The notes under the pieces: model-generated | Seen by the model: the letters and a program-made list of their open reading frames with translations, nothing else | Databases searched by the model: none | Told to the model about the DNA's origin: nothing | Shown here: positions 6,180 through 8,747 of the stretch, piece by piece | Layout of the letters: every line of letters starts with the position of its first letter | Numbering within the stretch: the first letter of the stretch is position 1 | Program-made: the position numbers and the translations under genes | Assembly: GCA_030671165.1 (NCBI GenBank) | Contig: DAOVAG010000025.1 | Span: forward strand, 1-8,747 | Source of the DNA: Candidatus Bathyarchaeota archaeon | GTDB lineage: Archaea; Thermoproteota; Bathyarchaeia; RBG-16-48-13; GCA-020355125 | Direction of reading: 5' to 3' | Length of the DNA stretch: 8,747 nt

Positions 6180-7118
6180 ATGACCGGTGAGAAGGTTTTA
6201 GTTACAGGTGGTGGGGGATTTATCGGTAGCCACCTCATCCCAAAGCTTGTAGAACTGAATTATGATGTTTATTCTCTCGATAGGTATGTAACCGGAAGGT
6301 ATGTACTTGGTGGTCAACGATCAGTTAAAACTGTTTTTTGCAATTTAAATGATTACTTCTCCGTTAGAAAAAACATTCGAGATATTAAACCAGAGTACAT
6401 TATACATTTAGCTGCTCTAAGCGCCGTCTCTTTCTCTTATGATCATCCACTAGAAGTTCTTGAGACTAATTTTCTCGGTACAGTAAAATTAGCTGAAGCA
6501 TGTTTACAGGAAGTTTCACACTTTAAACACTTCTTATTCGCTGGAACCTCTGAGGAATATGGCAACCAAAAACATGTTCCGATCAAAGAGAACGCTGAGT
6601 TAAACCCAAATAGCCCTTACTCTGTGAGTAAAGTAGCTGCAGATAAATATCTTCAATACTTGCATGATGCATATGATTTCCCAGTAACAATTTTCCGTAA
6701 TTTTAATACTCATGGTCGCAAGAAAAATACGCACTTTGTAGTTGAACGAACAATTGTACAGATGCTTAAGGGTGAAAGAGTTTTACTAGGCGATCCAACA
6801 CCTGTTAGGGATTTCATGTACGTTGATGATCATGTTAATGCTTACCTCACTTGTTTAGGAAATGAAAAAGCTATCGGTGAAGTATTTAATTTCTGTACAA
6901 GTCGAGGTGTATCCATTGAAGAGTTAACATTGAATCTTCGAAAATTTACAGACTTTAAGGGTGAAGTCATTTGGAATACAATACCGGCAAGACCATTAGA
7001 TATTGATGTGTTAATAGGTGATAATAGTAAAGCAAAAACAGTTCTAGGTTGGACTCCTAAATACACTTTAGAAGAAGGTTTAAAAAAATCAATAGATTAT
7101 TGGAAAAATAAACTATAA
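6180..7118 (+). CDS. NAD-dependent nucleotide-sugar dehydratase/epimerase (extended SDR), GDP-mannose 4,6-dehydratase-like
   Basis: A 312-residue cytoplasmic enzyme of the extended short-chain dehydrogenase family, normal in length. The N-terminal Rossmann motif is TGGGGFIG (9-16, GxxGxxG); Asp34 at the end of strand 2 (SLDRY) suggests NAD rather than NADP. HLAA (76-79) is the usual strand-4 motif, and Y147-x-x-x-K151 (PYSVSK) is the catalytic pair. The segment GTSEEYG (122-128) places Thr123 and Glu125 like the Thr/Glu pair of GDP-mannose 4,6-dehydratase, where simple 4-epimerases have S-S-x-x-YG. FRNFNTHG (172-179), GDPTPVRDFMYVDD (204-217) and the C-terminal LGWTPKYTLEEGL (289-301) are typical substrate-domain motifs. 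Likely role: nucleotide-sugar conversion feeding surface glycan synthesis; the substrate (GDP-mannose, UDP- or CDP-sugar) is inferred, not shown. ATG start has a GAGGT site 7 nt upstream. It is the only plus-strand gene, divergent from the glycosyltransferase and convergent with the flippase. Confidence 0.9.
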   Translation: MTGEKVLVTGGGGFIGSHLIPKLVELNYDVYSLDRYVTGRYVLGGQRSVKTVFCNLNDYFSVRKNIRDIKPEYIIHLAALSAVSFSYDHPLEVLETNFLGTVKLAEACLQEVSHFKHFLFAGTSEEYGNQKHVPIKENAELNPNSPYSVSKVAADKYLQYLHDAYDFPVTIFRNFNTHGRKKNTHFVVERTIVQMLKGERVLLGDPTPVRDFMYVDDHVNAYLTCLGNEKAIGEVFNFCTSRGVSIEELTLNLRKFTDFKGEVIWNTIPARPLDIDVLIGDNSKAKTVLGWTPKYTLEEGLKKSIDYWKNKL

Positions 7119-7226
7119 TAATAACTGAATTAGGTTAAAGTTTTCAAAGATACTTAGATTGTATAGTTTTCTAAAGTTTACAACTGAATGTATGATCTAA
7201 ATGAACCTATATGTACATAATTACTG

Positions 7227-7240
7227 TTTCTCTTTTTTCT
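7227..7240 (+). terminator. Possible oligo-T terminator after the dehydratase gene
   Basis: A pyrimidine tract with a T6 run (7233-7238), about 110 bp beyond the stop codon and just before the 3' end of the convergent flippase gene. No clear hairpin precedes it. Archaeal RNA polymerase can stop at T-tracts alone, so the placement is plausible but unproven. Confidence 0.35.
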
Positions 7241-7252
7241 CCACTTGAATGA

Positions 7253-8747
7253 TTATCTCTCTCGTATGAAGATTTTTTTAATTAATTGTAATGGTTTTGA
7301 AAAAGGTTTCGGTGCTATCTTTTCAATTTCATTAAAATCTTGTTCTTTTAATGCACGAACTAAAATCAATATCACACTATAGGTTGAGATACCGATTCCA
7401 ATCTCGATGATGATATTTATCAATGAGTTATCTGATACGACTCCCGAATAGTAAGATTCGAATAAAATTAGTGGGATAATCATTATGCTAGATGCAAGGA
7501 GCGGTTTCCACAATATATCTCTATCAATTTTGATTTTAAGCCTTTTACGTAATTCATAAAATGCATATGTGAATCCCACTACCATTGTTGCTGCTTGTGC
7601 AATAGTTGAGCCTAATACGTTTAAGATTGGTATTAATGTAATACTTATCAAAATATTCGTTAACAATGTTGCCAATGTTGTCTTAATGAAGACTTTTGTT
7701 TCTCCTATCGATTGAAGAGCTGATCCTACAACGGCTCCAAAAGCTGAAAATATTGAAAATATTGCTAGTATTGATAATAATACGTTTCCTAATGCATATT
7801 GCCATCCGTAAAGTAGAGCCATAGCTGTTTTTGAGATTGTTGCCAGACCAAAAGCTGCTGGAAAGATGATAATCGCTAGATAGCGCATGGTCTTTGAAAT
7901 CGCTTCACTTAATCCTTTCGTATTTGTTTGGCTGAATAATTCTGAAAATGCTGGGAGTGTTATGACACTCAATGTGATCCAGATAAGCGCCAGTGTATGT
8001 GATCCTCTAATAGCGAAATCATAGATACCCAACATTTCCAAGTTTGATGTGAGTGCTAAAAATATGATACGATCTGCCCATGTAGAAATCGTTCCTATCA
8101 ACGTTGTAATAAAGAGAGGTATACTAAATGTTAATAATTGGCGTGAACTATAGGATTTTTCCGTTTTAGGTAATGTTCCACGATAAAATGATGCTACTAG
8201 TATTACTCCTATTACTTCTCCGATTAACCACCCTATAACAACGCCCAATAAATTGAAATTCAATAAAATTAACGTTATACCAATTACCCGATTGGCTATT
8301 ACAGCTAACGTAATCGTAATCGAATATTTTCCGAACATTTGTAGACCGCGTAGAATTGCGAGGTATGTAGTTTTTATCGTTGCGAAGAAACCTGTTGTAC
8401 ATGAGATTATTACTAATAATTTAATTGATTGATCAATTTCGAATAAAAATTGTAATGTGACGAGGATTCCTACAAGTACTAGTGTAGATATGAGTATAAC
8501 TAGTCGAATTGTTCTTTTTGCAACGGCGGAGGCATTTTCTTTATCATTTTTACCCATAAATCCGGATATATGTTTTGTGGCTGCAATGGGTAGCGATAAA
8601 TGCGCTACAATAATATAAATGGATGAAATAAAAGAAAGGGTAGATATGATCCCAATTTCAGCCTCTGTTAATGATCTTGCAAGAATTGAGTAATAAATCA
8701 AACCAATTGCGAATTGTGAAACACTCTGTATTGCCACATAAATGGCT
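7253..8747 (-). CDS. Polysaccharide/lipid-linked glycan flippase (MATE/MOP superfamily, Wzx-like), 5' end outside window
   Basis: An integral membrane transporter expected to move a polyprenyl-linked glycan from the inner to the outer face of the membrane, as Wzx in bacteria and AglR in haloarchaea. About 498 codons are visible, almost wholly alternating hydrophobic helices and short loops. Family signs, numbered from the GTG at 8737: first helix with YYSILARSLTEAEIG (15-29, the usual ILAR-L-x-x-x-E-x-G after helix 1), AILRGLQMFGKYS (127-139), TWADRIIFLAL (219-229, the conserved Asp/Arg of the central helix), ALQSIGETK (340-348) and a basic C-terminus. About 14 membrane spans can be counted, matching the Polysacc_synt/Polysacc_synt_C layout. 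The frame stays open through A-I-Y to the right edge and homologues normally have 10-20 more N-terminal residues, so the GTG at 8737 is probably internal and the true start lies outside. Substrate unknown. Confidence 0.9.
   Translation of the reverse strand, partial: AIYVAIQSVSQFAIGLIYYSILARSLTEAEIGIISTLSFISSIYIIVAHLSLPIAATKHISGFMGKNDKENASAVAKRTIRLVILISTLVLVGILVTLQFLFEIDQSIKLLVIISCTTGFFATIKTTYLAILRGLQMFGKYSITITLAVIANRVIGITLILLNFNLLGVVIGWLIGEVIGVILVASFYRGTLPKTEKSYSSRQLLTFSIPLFITTLIGTISTWADRIIFLALTSNLEMLGIYDFAIRGSHTLALIWITLSVITLPAFSELFSQTNTKGLSEAISKTMRYLAIIIFPAAFGLATISKTAMALLYGWQYALGNVLLSILAIFSIFSAFGAVVGSALQSIGETKVFIKTTLATLLTNILISITLIPILNVLGSTIAQAATMVVGFTYAFYELRKRLKIKIDRDILWKPLLASSIMIIPLILFESYYSGVVSDNSLINIIIEIGIGISTYSVILILVRALKEQDFNEIEKIAPKPFSKPLQLIKKIFIRER

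Noticed and set aside
6842..7066. Minus-strand ORF of 74 codons opposite the dehydratase
   Set aside because: Shadow of the C-terminal part of a clear SDR enzyme; no independent support.
8166..8402. Minus-strand ORF of 78 codons in another frame of the flippase
   Set aside because: Lies inside the flippase frame, is rich in Asn/Arg/Ser as expected for an off-frame reading, and has no motif.
8735..8737. GTG as true start of the flippase
   Set aside because: The frame remains open to the window edge, no ribosome-binding site can be seen in the ten bases before it, and family members normally have more residues before helix 1.
1..8747. CRISPR array, tRNA, transposon or long direct repeats
   Set aside because: I saw no regularly spaced repeats, no cloverleaf-like segment and no transposase motif or terminal inverted repeats. 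A tRNAscan and repeat search were not possible here.

Overview
The window is a strongly AT-rich stretch holding five protein-coding genes, all concerned with the cell surface or with making and moving surface sugars. The best guess is an archaeon. Evidence: TATA-like boxes lie upstream of several genes where archaeal promoters are expected; GAGG/GGAG/GAGGT ribosome-binding sites occur with frequent GTG/TTG starts; there is a short soluble dolichol-phosphate-mannose-synthase-like glycosyltransferase; there is a large membrane protein of the 6-pyruvoyl-tetrahydropterin-synthase-related/YfhO-like type; and N-glycosylation sequons are dense in the predicted extracellular regions. The lineage cannot be fixed from sequence alone. 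No rRNA, tRNA, CRISPR array, insertion sequence or phage gene was seen.

Layout. Positions 1-1682 (minus) hold a long open frame that leaves the left edge: a membrane-anchored, sequon-rich extracellular protein of unknown function with an immunoglobulin-like beta module, a Ser/Thr-rich linker, an unassigned alpha/beta region and the beginning of a second copy of the beta module. Upstream of it on the same strand, about 1759-4965, is a roughly 1070-residue polytopic membrane protein. It has about 12 membrane spans, a GT-C-like acidic first loop, and a large outer part with two related carbohydrate-binding-like beta-sandwich domains. A non-coding stretch (about 5044-5359) separates it from a minus-strand family 2 glycosyltransferase (5360-6010). 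That stretch contains a hairpin flanked by T-tracts on both strands and a nine-codon plus-strand mini-ORF with a near-perfect ribosome-binding site. A 169-bp divergent promoter region then leads to a plus-strand nucleotide-sugar dehydratase/epimerase (6180-7118). This gene converges on a minus-strand polysaccharide/lipid-linked-glycan flippase that runs off the right edge (7253-8747).

How the genes could work together (inference): the dehydratase makes a modified nucleotide sugar; the family 2 glycosyltransferase loads a sugar onto a polyprenyl phosphate or growing lipid-linked glycan on the cytoplasmic face; the flippase moves the lipid-linked glycan outward; and the large GT-C-like protein may use a lipid-phosphate sugar outside the membrane. 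The sequon-rich anchored protein at the left edge could be a substrate or part of the surface layer. No oligosaccharyltransferase (AglB, WWDYG motif) is in the window. The most unusual elements are the two large extracellular proteins, both built from duplicated beta-sandwich domains, and the ambiguous start of the left-edge gene.
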